Assembly: GCA_020853575.1 (NCBI GenBank)
Contig: JADYYP010000057.1
Location: 1 to 64,000 of the forward strand
Source of the DNA: Planctomycetota bacterium
Lineage (GTDB): Bacteria > Planctomycetota > UBA1135 > GCA-002686595
DNA: 64,000 bases
Reading direction: 5' to 3'
Shown one piece after another: positions 34,494-43,238 of the stretch. The notes under the pieces were generated by a model. That model saw only the letters and a list, made by a program, of their open reading frames with translations, was not told the DNA's origin and searched no databases. Every line of letters begins with the position of its first letter. Position 1 is the stretch's first letter. Position numbers and translations under genes: made by a program.

Positions 34494-36440
34494 GTGACCC
34501 ACGTCCTTTTGATCGACGACGAATCGGCGACGCGTTTGGTGATGGCCAACCGGCTCAAGGAGGCCGGCCACGAAGTCACGATCGCCGAGAACGGCGCGCA
34601 GGGCGTGGCGAGCTCGCGCGAGCGACGCTTCGACGCGATTCTGGTCGATGCCGGACTGTCGGCGGGCATCAACGGACAGGAGGTCTGCCGTCGGCTGCGC
34701 CAGATCCCGACCAACACCGGTGTGCCGCTGCTGCTCCTGAGCAAGGCCTCGTCGCGCGAGGATCTGCCGCGCGGGTACGAGGCCGGCGCCGACATGTGCT
34801 TGGTCAAGTCCGACCTGCCGGTGCTCGACCACGTGTTGCGCGTGTTCCTGCGCCTCAAGTCCGAGCAGGACGAGTTGCGCTCGCAGGCGCGCTCACTCGC
34901 CGAGGCCTTCAAGCGCGCCCAGGAAGAGCGCGCGCGTCCGAGTGACGGCGAGCCCAACGGCGCGGGCTCCAGCGAGCCCGCCACCGTGTGGCGCGAGCTG
35001 GCGCCGGGCAAGCCCGACGGAGTGGTGATCGTCGATGACGAAGGCATCGTGCGCTACGCCGACCGCGGCGCTCAGGACCTGTTCGGCGGACCGATCGACG
35101 GCAAGAACCTGGGTCGCCTGTCTCCGGCCTCTGGGCTGGAGGCCTTCGTGCGCGACACCAACCTGCAGAAGAAGGAAGGGCAGCGTTTCGACCTGCCGCC
35201 GCGCAACGGGCGCCAGGGGCGCTCGGTGATCGCCTCGGTCGTGACCATGGTGGCCAAGCCCGGCGACGTCGATCCGGGGCTGCGCGTGGTGCTGTTCCTC
35301 GACGCCGGTCGGCGCAAGGTCGCGACCGAGATGATCCGGCTGCAGGAGTACACGCTCCCGCGGCGCGAAGTCGGTGTGCTGATCGAAGCCGCGCGCGTGG
35401 CCTACGGGACCGCGAACTTGATCGGTTCCGGCGCGGCGATGACGCGCATTCGCGCGGCCGTCACGGAGTTCGCCAAGAGCTCGATGCCGGTGCTGCTGAT
35501 CGGCGAGACCGGCAGCGGACGCGCGCACATCGCTCGCGCGCTGCACTTCTCGTCCGACTCCGCGGGCAACCCGTTCCTGCCGGTGGCCTGCGCCGGACTG
35601 TCCGCGGAACATCTCGAGCTCGAGCTCTTCGGCGCCGTCAAGGGAGCCAACCCAGAGGTCACCTTCGACCGTCCGGGCGCGTTGCACATGGGGCGCGGAA
35701 CGCTGTACCTGTCGGACGTCGACCAGCTCTCGCCGCGGCTCCAGAGCAAGCTCCTGCGCGCGATCCGCGAAGGCGTTGCTTGCCGCACGGGCTCCGATCG
35801 CGCCGAGACCACCGAGATGCGCGTGGTCGCGTCGACCCAGGTCGATCTGCAGCGCGCGGTCGAGGCCGGAACGTTCGACGGCGAGCTCCTGCGCGAGCTG
35901 CTGCAGGCCTTCATCGTCGTGCCTCCGCTGCGCGAGCGCGCGGACGACATCGAGCCCTTGACGATGCACTTCCTGCGCATGTTCGGCAGCGGTCGGCCCG
36001 AGCTCGAGCTGGCTCCGCAGGCTTTGGCGCGCATTCAAGGACACGTCTGGCCGGGCAACGTGCTGGAGCTGAAGTCGGCCATCGACCGCGCCTGCAAGCG
36101 CGCTCCCGGCGCCGTGATCCAACTCGAGCACCTTCCGCCGAGCTTGCGCGACGGCGGCTACGAGATGACGCCCGTGGCGTCGCCCAAGAAGCTCGTTTTC
36201 GGCGGTTCGGGCAGCGCGTTCCCGTCGACCAACGGCAGCACCATCAGCGTGGCGAGTGCTTTCGCGCATCGCCCCGGCGAGGTCGGTCCCGACGATCCGA
36301 TCAGCCTCGATCACTACGAGAAGAAGTGCCTCGAGCGCGCCTTGGAAGCGACCGGCGGCGACAAGCTCAAGGCCGCCAAGCTGCTCAAGGTCGGCAAGAG
36401 CACGCTGTATCGCAAGCTCAAGCGCTACGAGATCAGTTGA
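34494..36440 (+). CDS. NtrC-like response regulator with degenerate AAA domain
   Basis: A 648-residue regulator with receiver, PAS-like, AAA and Fis-type HTH domains. The receiver (residues 1-115) keeps the acidic pocket (LLIDDES), phospho-acceptor Asp in AILVDAGL and Lys in LVKSDLP. The AAA region (about 305-530) has lost the hallmarks of a working sigma54 activator. Walker A is GETGSGRA, with Arg for Lys. The GAFTGA contact loop is absent (GAVKGANPE). Walker B GTLYLSDVD lacks the normal acidic Asp-Glu pair. The C-terminus has a Fis-type helix-turn-helix (AAKLLKVGKSTLYRKLKRYEI). The GTG start at 34494 follows GGGGAGGAA. It probably binds DNA and acts by a route other than ATP-driven sigma54 remodelling. 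No kinase gene is adjacent. Confidence 0.82.
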   Translation: MTHVLLIDDESATRLVMANRLKEAGHEVTIAENGAQGVASSRERRFDAILVDAGLSAGINGQEVCRRLRQIPTNTGVPLLLLSKASSREDLPRGYEAGADMCLVKSDLPVLDHVLRVFLRLKSEQDELRSQARSLAEAFKRAQEERARPSDGEPNGAGSSEPATVWRELAPGKPDGVVIVDDEGIVRYADRGAQDLFGGPIDGKNLGRLSPASGLEAFVRDTNLQKKEGQRFDLPPRNGRQGRSVIASVVTMVAKPGDVDPGLRVVLFLDAGRRKVATEMIRLQEYTLPRREVGVLIEAARVAYGTANLIGSGAAMTRIRAAVTEFAKSSMPVLLIGETGSGRAHIARALHFSSDSAGNPFLPVACAGLSAEHLELELFGAVKGANPEVTFDRPGALHMGRGTLYLSDVDQLSPRLQSKLLRAIREGVACRTGSDRAETTEMRVVASTQVDLQRAVEAGTFDGELLRELLQAFIVVPPLRERADDIEPLTMHFLRMFGSGRPELELAPQALARIQGHVWPGNVLELKSAIDRACKRAPGAVIQLEHLPPSLRDGGYEMTPVASPKKLVFGGSGSAFPSTNGSTISVASAFAHRPGEVGPDDPISLDHYEKKCLERALEATGGDKLKAAKLLKVGKSTLYRKLKRYEIS

Positions 36441-36446
36441 CCAGCC

Positions 36447-38420
36447 TCAGCGGCTGACGATCACGCTGACCGGTTCGGAAATGTCGGAGAACAGCGAGTC
36501 ACCGACGGCTCCGGGATTGCGCAACTGCGCGCGGACCTCGACCGCGTCGAGCTCGTCGGGCAGATGGGCGCGGATCAGCGTGATGTGGCGTTCACCGGTC
36601 GGGTAGAGCAACAGGTGCGTGCGCGCGGACACTTCCGGCGCGCGCACGAACTCTCCGGTCGGTCGCAGGAACCACAGGCTGCCTTGTCGGTCGCGGACCT
36701 CCACGCGCAGCTCGGCGAGTTGCTCGTGCGAGCGGTGGGTCACGTCGACGTGGATCTGGCGTCCGTCGAGCTCCACGTTCAGGCGCGGCGCGAGCTGCAG
36801 ATCGCGCCGGCGCATCAAGTAGAAGTGCCCGTGCGGGAACACGCCGACACGCGCGTAGGGATTGGTCACCGGCACGGCGATCAACTCGTAGTCGACGAGC
36901 TGCGAGCGGATGCCCAGCGAGCGCTGCGGCCGGTGCGGCTCGTTGTCGAGCGACTTGGCCCATTCAGCGGCGATGTCCTGCGCCGAGGGCGGCGTCTCGC
37001 CGAAGCGGATGGTCGGCACGATGTACTCGGGCCGCTCCGCGAGCGCCTTGGCGACGTCGGCGCGCGGCAAACCCTCCCAGGGACGCGTGCGCGTCTCTCC
37101 CGGCGACGGCGTCGTGCGGCCGAGCGGGTCCACGACGCGCAGGCGCGAGAGGTAGCCGATCGCGCCCGGCCAAGGCGAGAGCACGCTGAAGCCTGGGTCG
37201 ATGTTGCTGCGCAGGAACAGACCGATCTCGCGCAGTCGCTCGGTGGCCAGGATCTCCTCGGAGAGGCCCATGCGACCGTTCTTCTCCTCGTACCCGAAGC
37301 GCGCCAGGGTGCGCGGTTCCATCCAGGCACGGTGTCCCGCCTCGAGCCGCAAAGGGCCCAGATCCCCGGGAAATTTGCTGGCCGCCGCCGACAGGCCCAG
37401 TCCCAGCAGGAACAAGGCCCAGGTCACTTGCGGCCACACGCGCCGCTTGGAGTCGAGCGCGAGCTGCATGGCCTCTTGCACCGCGACCAACATCACGGCC
37501 GTGATCGGCGTCATGGCCTCGAAGAACGGCAGCGCTCCGCCGCCGCCCTGCGCGACGACCGCCGCCCAAGCCAGCGTGAGGATGCAAGCGCGGATGCCCA
37601 GGCCGCTGAGCACGCCCCGCAGCAGGTAGTACAGCGGGAACACGAACAGCGTCGCGTTGCCCGAGGCAATCAGGTAGTCGAGCAGGTACTCGAGGCCCTC
37701 GCGCCGAACGCGCGGGCCGAAATTGACGAGTTGCGCCATCCACGGGGAGAACATCTCGCCGGTCGACGCGAAGCGCACGAGCGCGACGCACATCGCCGCG
37801 GCGAGCGGAGTGGCGAAGGCCAGCCACATGCTCCTCCGCGGAGCGCTCCCGCCGCTGGCGATGCGGCGCACGATTTCGATCGCCAGCAAGGCCAGCGAGA
37901 ACACCAAGCCCTGAGGGCGCGCCAGGGTCGCGATCACCAGGCCCAAGGCCATCGACTTGGGACGCTCGCGCTCGTAGCTCAGGAACGCGTAGGCCACGCC
38001 CAGTCCGAGCAAGGCCGTCTCGGTTCCCGAGAGCGCGGCCGAGGCCACGCCGCCGCACACGACGAACAACAGCGGCGCGATCACGCCCGAGAGTCGCTTG
38101 GGGCTGAAGCTCGAGAGCACCAGCACGCTGGCGAAGGCCGAGAGCATGCCCACCGCTTGGCAGAACTGATTGACCGGCAGGTACAGCCGCTCGGGAATGG
38201 CCGCGACGGCGATCCACAAGAGCGACGGATAGCTGTCGAGGCCGCTGACGCCCTGCTCCCAAGCGAACACGCCGGTGTGCACGAAATTGCGCGCGACGCG
38301 GAACGCGACGTAGGCCGTGTCGAACGGCGGCGCGATCTCGTTGCTGCCGGTCTTGTGGATCGCGAGCGCGTGTCCGAGCAGGATCGCGAGCGCGACGATG
38401 AGTGCAGTCGTTCGGTTCAC
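36447..38420 (-). CDS. Multi-pass membrane GT-C-type glycosyltransferase-like protein
   Basis: A 657-residue integral membrane protein with about 10 helices in the first 350 residues and a soluble C-terminal part. The first loop carries FDTAYVAFRVARNFVHTGVF and SGLDSYPSLLW. These are counterparts of the DDAYISFRYA and GYTNFLW motifs in polyprenyl-phosphate-dependent arabinofuranosyl- and mannosyltransferases of the GT-C fold. SGTETALLGLGVAY follows. The C-terminal half (residues 370-657) is a soluble beta-rich domain. The catalytic Asp would be the one in FDTAY. It should use a lipid-linked sugar donor on the periplasmic side. The GTG start at 38420 has no clear Shine-Dalgarno. It ends a leftward operon, 36 bp after thiI, and converges on the response-regulator gene with a 6-bp gap. 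Confidence 0.6.
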   Translation of the reverse strand: MNRTTALIVALAILLGHALAIHKTGSNEIAPPFDTAYVAFRVARNFVHTGVFAWEQGVSGLDSYPSLLWIAVAAIPERLYLPVNQFCQAVGMLSAFASVLVLSSFSPKRLSGVIAPLLFVVCGGVASAALSGTETALLGLGVAYAFLSYERERPKSMALGLVIATLARPQGLVFSLALLAIEIVRRIASGGSAPRRSMWLAFATPLAAAMCVALVRFASTGEMFSPWMAQLVNFGPRVRREGLEYLLDYLIASGNATLFVFPLYYLLRGVLSGLGIRACILTLAWAAVVAQGGGGALPFFEAMTPITAVMLVAVQEAMQLALDSKRRVWPQVTWALFLLGLGLSAAASKFPGDLGPLRLEAGHRAWMEPRTLARFGYEEKNGRMGLSEEILATERLREIGLFLRSNIDPGFSVLSPWPGAIGYLSRLRVVDPLGRTTPSPGETRTRPWEGLPRADVAKALAERPEYIVPTIRFGETPPSAQDIAAEWAKSLDNEPHRPQRSLGIRSQLVDYELIAVPVTNPYARVGVFPHGHFYLMRRRDLQLAPRLNVELDGRQIHVDVTHRSHEQLAELRVEVRDRQGSLWFLRPTGEFVRAPEVSARTHLLLYPTGERHITLIRAHLPDELDAVEVRAQLRNPGAVGDSLFSDISEPVSVIVSR

Positions 38421-38456
38421 GGGCCGTCGCGATTATCCCATTGGACGCGTCGCCGA

Positions 38457-39668
38457 TCACCAGCCGCTCGGCGTCAGGTCCAAGATCTCCGCGCGCGCCA
38501 GCGCGTCCTCGACCAGCGCCGGGACATCCAGACGCGCCTCGAGCGTCTCGCACACTTCCAATTTGCCGCGGATCACCGGGCGGCGCGGCATGAACAGCGT
38601 GCAGCAGTCGGGCTCCTGGACCGCGGACAGCGCATACGTGCCCAGCGCGATGGCGCGCGCGATCGTCTCGTGCTTGTCGAAGCTCACCAGCGGCCGCAAC
38701 ACGGGTAGGCTGGCCGCCGCTCCGATGCAGGCCAAGTTCTCGAGCGTCTGGCTCGCGACCTGGCCCACGCACTCGCCGGTGACCAGCGCCTTGGCGTGCT
38801 CGCGCGCGGCCACGCGCGAGGCGATGCGCTGCATCATGCGGCGGTACAGCACGGTGCGGTACTCGTCTTGGCCGATGGCCTTGATCGCGAGCTGCGCCTG
38901 CGCGAACGGCACGACGTACAGCCGCGACGCGCGCTGCCAGGGCGCGAGCACGCGCACCAGGTCGATCACCTTCTTCTTGGCGTTGTCGCCGATGTACGGA
39001 TGCGAGTGGAACGTGACGTAGAGCACCTCACAGCCGCGCTTCATCGCCATCCAGGCCGCGACGGGTGAGTCGATGCCGCCGGAGATCAGGCATACCACGC
39101 GTCCCAGCGTGCCCACCGGCAGGCCACCCGGGCCGGGATAGCGCTGCGCGAACAGCCACGTGCGTTCCGCGCGCACCTCGATGCCCAGCACGAGTTCCGG
39201 ATGGTTGAGCTCGACCACGATCGGGTCGTCGTCGCGCAGGATGTGCATGGCGACGCGCCGATCGAGCGCGTTCGATGGCAGCGGGAACTTCTTGTCGACG
39301 CGGTTGGTCTCGATCCGAACCGGCACCTTGCGACCGACGGGGAGCTCCGCGAAGGCCTCTTCGAGCACCGGCCGAGCCGCGCGTTCGATGGCCTCGGGCG
39401 TGCTCGGCGCGCCCCAAGCGGGCGATACCGAGGCGATGCCGAAGACTCGCTGCAGGCGCCGCGCCGCGGCTTCGACGCGACCCTCGGGGAACACGAAGAT
39501 GCGGCCGTGGGCGCGCTCGACGCGCGCGGCCACGACGCCTTCGAGCGCAGCGCGAATGTTGCGCACCAAGGCCTGTTCGAACTCGCCGCGGTTGTCACCC
39601 TTGAGCGCCAGCTCGCCATAGCGCACCAGCACGGCTTCGGGCCCCGACGAGATTCCCTGTTGGCTCAT
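38457..39668 (-). CDS. thiI: tRNA 4-thiouridine synthase ThiI (no rhodanese domain)
   Basis: A 403-residue ThiI that adenylates U8 of tRNA and inserts sulfur to give s4U. An N-terminal ferredoxin-like and THUMP region comes first (YGELALKGDNRGEFEQAL, GRIFVFPEG, FGIASVSPAW). The PP-loop ATPase SGGIDSPVAAWMAMKRG sits near residue 190. FHSHPYIGDNAKKKV, TGECVGQVASQTLENL and PDCCTLFMPRRP follow, the last with the cysteine corresponding to E. coli Cys344. The C-terminal rhodanese domain of E. coli ThiI is missing, as in the short Gram-positive form that receives sulfur directly from a partner desulfurase. That partner is the gene immediately upstream, 7 bp away. Confidence 0.93.
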   Translation of the reverse strand: MSQQGISSGPEAVLVRYGELALKGDNRGEFEQALVRNIRAALEGVVAARVERAHGRIFVFPEGRVEAAARRLQRVFGIASVSPAWGAPSTPEAIERAARPVLEEAFAELPVGRKVPVRIETNRVDKKFPLPSNALDRRVAMHILRDDDPIVVELNHPELVLGIEVRAERTWLFAQRYPGPGGLPVGTLGRVVCLISGGIDSPVAAWMAMKRGCEVLYVTFHSHPYIGDNAKKKVIDLVRVLAPWQRASRLYVVPFAQAQLAIKAIGQDEYRTVLYRRMMQRIASRVAAREHAKALVTGECVGQVASQTLENLACIGAAASLPVLRPLVSFDKHETIARAIALGTYALSAVQEPDCCTLFMPRRPVIRGKLEVCETLEARLDVPALVEDALARAEILDLTPSGW

Positions 39669-39675
39669 GCTCGCT

Positions 39676-40824
39676 TCAGCTCACTTGTCCTGAGAGCTCG
39701 TGTGCCACGTCGAGCAGCGCGCGCGCGGCCGCGTCGACGTCCTCGGTGCTGGTTTCGGCGCCGAACGAGACGCGCAGCACACGCCTGATCTCGTCCTCGC
39801 CGAGCCCGATCGCGCTCAGCCCCGGGCTGAGCGACTTCGAGAGCGTCTGGCAAGCGCTCCCCGTGCTCACGTAGACGCCGCGTTGCTCGAGGTGGTGCAG
39901 CACCACTTCCGCGGGAGCGCCGAGCGCCGAGAATGCCAGGATGTGCGGCAAGACGGCTTCGCCGGGTGCGATCACGCGCAGGCCCGGAAGCGCGCGCAAG
40001 TGCTCGAGCATGCGCGCACGGAGCCGCGCGACGTGCGTCAGATTCCGCGCGCGCGCGGCCTCGGCGCGTTCGACCGCAGCACCGAAGCCCACGATCGCCG
40101 GCACGTTCTCGGTGCCTGGACGTAGCCCGTGCTCTTGGCCGCCTCCGAAAGCGATCGCCTGGACCGCGAGCTCGCGCGCGAAGACACACGCCCCAGCGCC
40201 CTTGGGCCCTCCGAGCTTGTGCGCGCTGACGATCAGCGCATCCCAGCCCAGCTCGCTCGCCGCGCAGTCGAGCTTGCCCAAGGCCTGCACCGCGTCGACG
40301 ACCAAACGCGCCTCCTTCGCGCGCGCCCGCATCAGCTTGGACATCCGTGCGAGCGGCGCGATCGTGCCGAACTCGTTGTTCACCGCCATGTGCGCGACGA
40401 GCGCGGTTTCCGGGCGCAATTGGCGGGCGAAGGCGTCCAGGTCGACGCCACCTTCGGCGGCCAGCGCGATGCGCTCGACTTCGAACCCTTCGCGCGCGAG
40501 TTGGGCGGTACAGGCGCGCACGCAGGCGTGCTCCGTCGCTCCGACGAGCACGTGGCGAGGCCGCGACGCGCGCGCGAGCCCGAGCACGGCCAGGTTCGCG
40601 GCCTCGGTGCCGCCGCTGGTGAACACCACTTGCGCGGCGGGGACGAGCAACGCCCGCGCGAGCTGTGCGCGTGCACGGTCGAGGGCCTGTGCGGCGCGCA
40701 CTCCGAGCGGGTGGCGCGCGGACGGGTTGCCGAACTCGGCCGCGAGGTAGGGCGCCATGGCGCTGGCCACTTCGGGCGCGAGCGGCGTGGTCGCCGCGTG
40801 GTCGAGGTAGACGAAAGCGCTCAC
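39676..40824 (-). CDS. Cysteine desulfurase (NifS/IscS-like), ThiI partner
   Basis: A 382-residue PLP enzyme that converts cysteine to alanine and passes persulfide sulfur on. N-terminal YLDHAATTPL, FTSGGTEAANL and the PLP Lys in VSAHKLGGPKG are present. RPGTENV and active-site Cys in STGSACQTLS are also seen. A short segment around the Cys resembles IscS-type (long-loop) rather than SufS enzymes. The start is GTG 40824, inferred from the conserved N-terminus (SAFVYLDHAATT), and no strong Shine-Dalgarno is visible. It lies 7 bp before thiI, so it most likely supplies sulfur for tRNA thiolation, like the NifZ-ThiI pair of Bacillus, though it could also serve Fe-S assembly. Confidence 0.88.
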   Translation of the reverse strand: MSAFVYLDHAATTPLAPEVASAMAPYLAAEFGNPSARHPLGVRAAQALDRARAQLARALLVPAAQVVFTSGGTEAANLAVLGLARASRPRHVLVGATEHACVRACTAQLAREGFEVERIALAAEGGVDLDAFARQLRPETALVAHMAVNNEFGTIAPLARMSKLMRARAKEARLVVDAVQALGKLDCAASELGWDALIVSAHKLGGPKGAGACVFARELAVQAIAFGGGQEHGLRPGTENVPAIVGFGAAVERAEAARARNLTHVARLRARMLEHLRALPGLRVIAPGEAVLPHILAFSALGAPAEVVLHHLEQRGVYVSTGSACQTLSKSLSPGLSAIGLGEDEIRRVLRVSFGAETSTEDVDAAARALLDVAHELSGQVS

Positions 40825-40877
40825 GGAAGCCCGCCAGCGTCCGCGCTGCGGCGTTCGCGTGCAAGCGCCAATGCGTT

Positions 40878-41879
40878 TCAGCGCAGCGGTCGCTTGCGCG
40901 TCTCGAGGCCGCTGAGCTCGACCCGCGTCGGGGAGCCCGCTTCGACCTCGACCGGAACGTCGATCAACGCGCCCTCGCCGGCGCGGGCCGAGATGCGATA
41001 GCTGCCCGGCGGGACGTCGTTCCACACGAAGCGCCCCGCGGCGTCGGTCATCTGCGGAAGCCCTACGTGGGCGCTGTCGTCGTTGGCGGCGAGCAACACC
41101 AGCGCGCCTTCGAGCGCGGTCCCGTCGCTGTCGCTGACGGTGCCCTGCACGCGGCCGGCCCGCAGCAAGACGCGCAGATCGCTGGCTTCGCCGGCGTGCT
41201 CGATCCAGGCGAAGTCCTCGGCCGCCAGCTCGGGCCAATCCGAGCCCGCCGCCCATGCTGGCCGCACGTGCACGTCGTAGGTCGCCAGCGCCAGGTCCTC
41301 GAACAGGAACGCGCCGCCGCGGTCGGTGCGTGCACGGCGTTCGACTGCGGGCCCGAGCTCGTTCTCGCGCGTGCGCGGGCTGAGCACGACCTCGTAGCCC
41401 TGCTGGTCCAGTTCCGCGCGCCCCAGCGGGTGCATCACGCGACCGCCGAGGTCCGCAGTCGGCACATCGGGGATGCGCGCCGGCTCCGGCGAGGGTGCGG
41501 GCAACCTGAACTCGACGCGGCCCGGACGTGTACGCTCCAAGCGCGGTGCATGGCCCCAGTGCAGCAGCGCGACCGCGAGCTCCTCGTCGACCAGGCCCTC
41601 GAAGTGGAATTCGCCACGCTCGTCGGTGACGGACCAGTACGGCACGTCGCTGCTGCGGAAGTACAGCGACACTCCGGCCACGGGGGCTCCGTCGATGTCG
41701 AGGACGCGGCCGCTCAAGCTGGCCGTACCCAGCGCGGGCGCGAGCTCGACGAACTGCGGCGGTCGGGTGGGCGTGAAGGTGGGGATGGCGCGTGCCGTGC
41801 GACCGAAGCGCGCGGCGACGAACGCGTACACGAACAGCGCCGCCACGACGATCGGGAACAGGACGGTGAAGCGCTTCAC
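40878..41879 (-). CDS. Membrane-anchored carboxypeptidase-regulatory-like repeat protein
   Basis: A 333-residue protein with an uncleaved N-terminal anchor or signal (FTVLFPIVVAALFVYAFVAARF). Several regulatory-like beta-sandwiches follow. The first (GRVLDIDGAPVAGVSLYFRS, TDERGEFHFEGL), the second (GGRVMHPLG, RGGAFLFEDLALATYDVHV) and the third (GTVSDSDGTALEGALVLLA, DAAGRFVWNDVPPGSYRIS) follow the SpaA/CnaB-like pattern. These domains bind or scaffold at the surface and are not enzymes. The GTG at 41879 was chosen because it begins the hydrophobic segment; no good Shine-Dalgarno was seen. It lies 53 bp before the cysteine desulfurase and 80 bp after the exported protein gene, in the same leftward run, but its function seems unrelated. 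Confidence 0.72.
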   Translation of the reverse strand: MKRFTVLFPIVVAALFVYAFVAARFGRTARAIPTFTPTRPPQFVELAPALGTASLSGRVLDIDGAPVAGVSLYFRSSDVPYWSVTDERGEFHFEGLVDEELAVALLHWGHAPRLERTRPGRVEFRLPAPSPEPARIPDVPTADLGGRVMHPLGRAELDQQGYEVVLSPRTRENELGPAVERRARTDRGGAFLFEDLALATYDVHVRPAWAAGSDWPELAAEDFAWIEHAGEASDLRVLLRAGRVQGTVSDSDGTALEGALVLLAANDDSAHVGLPQMTDAAGRFVWNDVPPGSYRISARAGEGALIDVPVEVEAGSPTRVELSGLETRKRPLR

Positions 41880-41959
41880 GCGGCGACAGGCATACTCGGG
41901 TGGCGCGCCACTTTCCACGCGCCGCGCGCCGATTCCGCGGCGGCGCTGGCTCGCGCCGC

Positions 41960-43210
41960 TCACTCGTCGCGCTTGGGATATTGCTTGAGCATCCAGGCGC
42001 GCCAAACGCGGTCGAGCTCGGCCGGAGTCTGCTTCCAGACGGTCGAGTAGGCGCGCCACTCCTGGTCGCGGATGGCCTTGGTGCGCTCGGGTCCGGTGAC
42101 CGGCGTGACCGGGTGCGTCAGCGCCATCAGGAACGCACGCATGTCGCCCTTGCGCTGGTCGAGCAACCAGTCGACGCGCGACCAGCACAGCATGTGGTCG
42201 CGCGGCTTGATGTCCTCGTAGGTGGCCCAATCGGTCATCTGTTCCCAACTGACGGCCGCGTCGTTCTTGACCAGGCCGACGATGCGCTCCGGCCAGCGCC
42301 AATTCTCGTCGTTCTCCGGATCGCTCGCGCCGCCCGCGTTCCATTGGTTCCAGCGGGCGTCGATGCGCCGCGAGTACCAATGTGCGAGCCCGTAGCGCAA
42401 CCACTCCGGCACGGGCTGGTTGGAGTCGCGGAACGCGTCGAGGAAGTTCTGCACGACCGCGCCAGCCGTCTGCGTGTACAGCGCGATGTCCAGATCGCGG
42501 CCGTTGTCCTCGAGCGCCTCGAAGTTGGTCCCGAAGAAGTAGCAGTCGGGGAAGTGGGCACGGTAGGAGTATTCGTTCTCCTGGCCGACATAGGTGCGCA
42601 GGTAGCGGCCCAGCGCGCTGCGCGTGTTCGAGAGCAGGACGATGAACTTCTCTTTCTGGCCGAGATACGGACCCACGCCCATGGGCATGCCCTCGGCGGC
42701 CTTGGCCTCGAGGCTGATGAAGTCGTCCTCGCGCAGGCCGAAGCGGCGCCAGAAGTCCTCGTACAGTTTCTCGAGCCGCTGCGCGTAGAGGTGCGCGCGC
42801 AACCACGGATCGATCTTCGAGGAGAGCTTGGCCTTCGGGAGCTTCTTCTTGAGCTCGTCGAACTCCGCCTCGAGCGCGGCCTTTTCGCGGACATCGGTGG
42901 TGGGCTTGTAGGTCTCGAGCGTCGAGATGATGCGGAAGTGCGCGGTCTCGATCTGGATCACCGAGACCGTGCCCAGCGTCTGCAGCATCTCGGCCGGGGT
43001 GTGCTTCTCGCCGTAGCGGTCGGGCGAGAGCGTGACGTAGCCCGCCTTGTCGAGCGCCGCCCGTTCGCCCTTGGTGTAGGGGTCGAGCTTCTCGAACTCT
43101 TCGATCTCGGTCTTCTGCGCGCGCGCCGGCGCGAGCGCGACGCTCGACCACAAAAGGAGCAGGGTGGCCAACGTCGTCCATCGGCCACCCTGCATCACGA
43201 ATTCGTGCAC
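41960..43210 (-). CDS. Exported protein resembling a degenerate peptidase_MA
   Basis: A 416-residue protein with a signal peptide (hydrophobic core TLATLLLLWSSVAL, cut after ARA). The mature part is helical and has ETAHFRIISTLETYK, YGLAHWYSRRID and VDWLLDQRKGDMRAFLMAL. VPEWLRYGLAHWY closely follows the WLsEGlAeY helix of peptidase_MA-type metalloproteases. The upstream position where HExxH should be reads VVQNFLDAF, so zinc binding and catalysis are probably lost. GTG 43210 was chosen because GAGGA lies 6 nt upstream; TTG 43216 and ATG 43195 are alternatives. It lies 28 bp from the gene at 43239 and is probably co-transcribed with it. I cannot name a function. Confidence 0.62.
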   Translation of the reverse strand: MHEFVMQGGRWTTLATLLLLWSSVALAPARAQKTEIEEFEKLDPYTKGERAALDKAGYVTLSPDRYGEKHTPAEMLQTLGTVSVIQIETAHFRIISTLETYKPTTDVREKAALEAEFDELKKKLPKAKLSSKIDPWLRAHLYAQRLEKLYEDFWRRFGLREDDFISLEAKAAEGMPMGVGPYLGQKEKFIVLLSNTRSALGRYLRTYVGQENEYSYRAHFPDCYFFGTNFEALEDNGRDLDIALYTQTAGAVVQNFLDAFRDSNQPVPEWLRYGLAHWYSRRIDARWNQWNAGGASDPENDENWRWPERIVGLVKNDAAVSWEQMTDWATYEDIKPRDHMLCWSRVDWLLDQRKGDMRAFLMALTHPVTPVTGPERTKAIRDQEWRAYSTVWKQTPAELDRVWRAWMLKQYPKRDE

Positions 43211-43238
43211 GACCAATCCTCGCGGGACGCGCGTGGCG

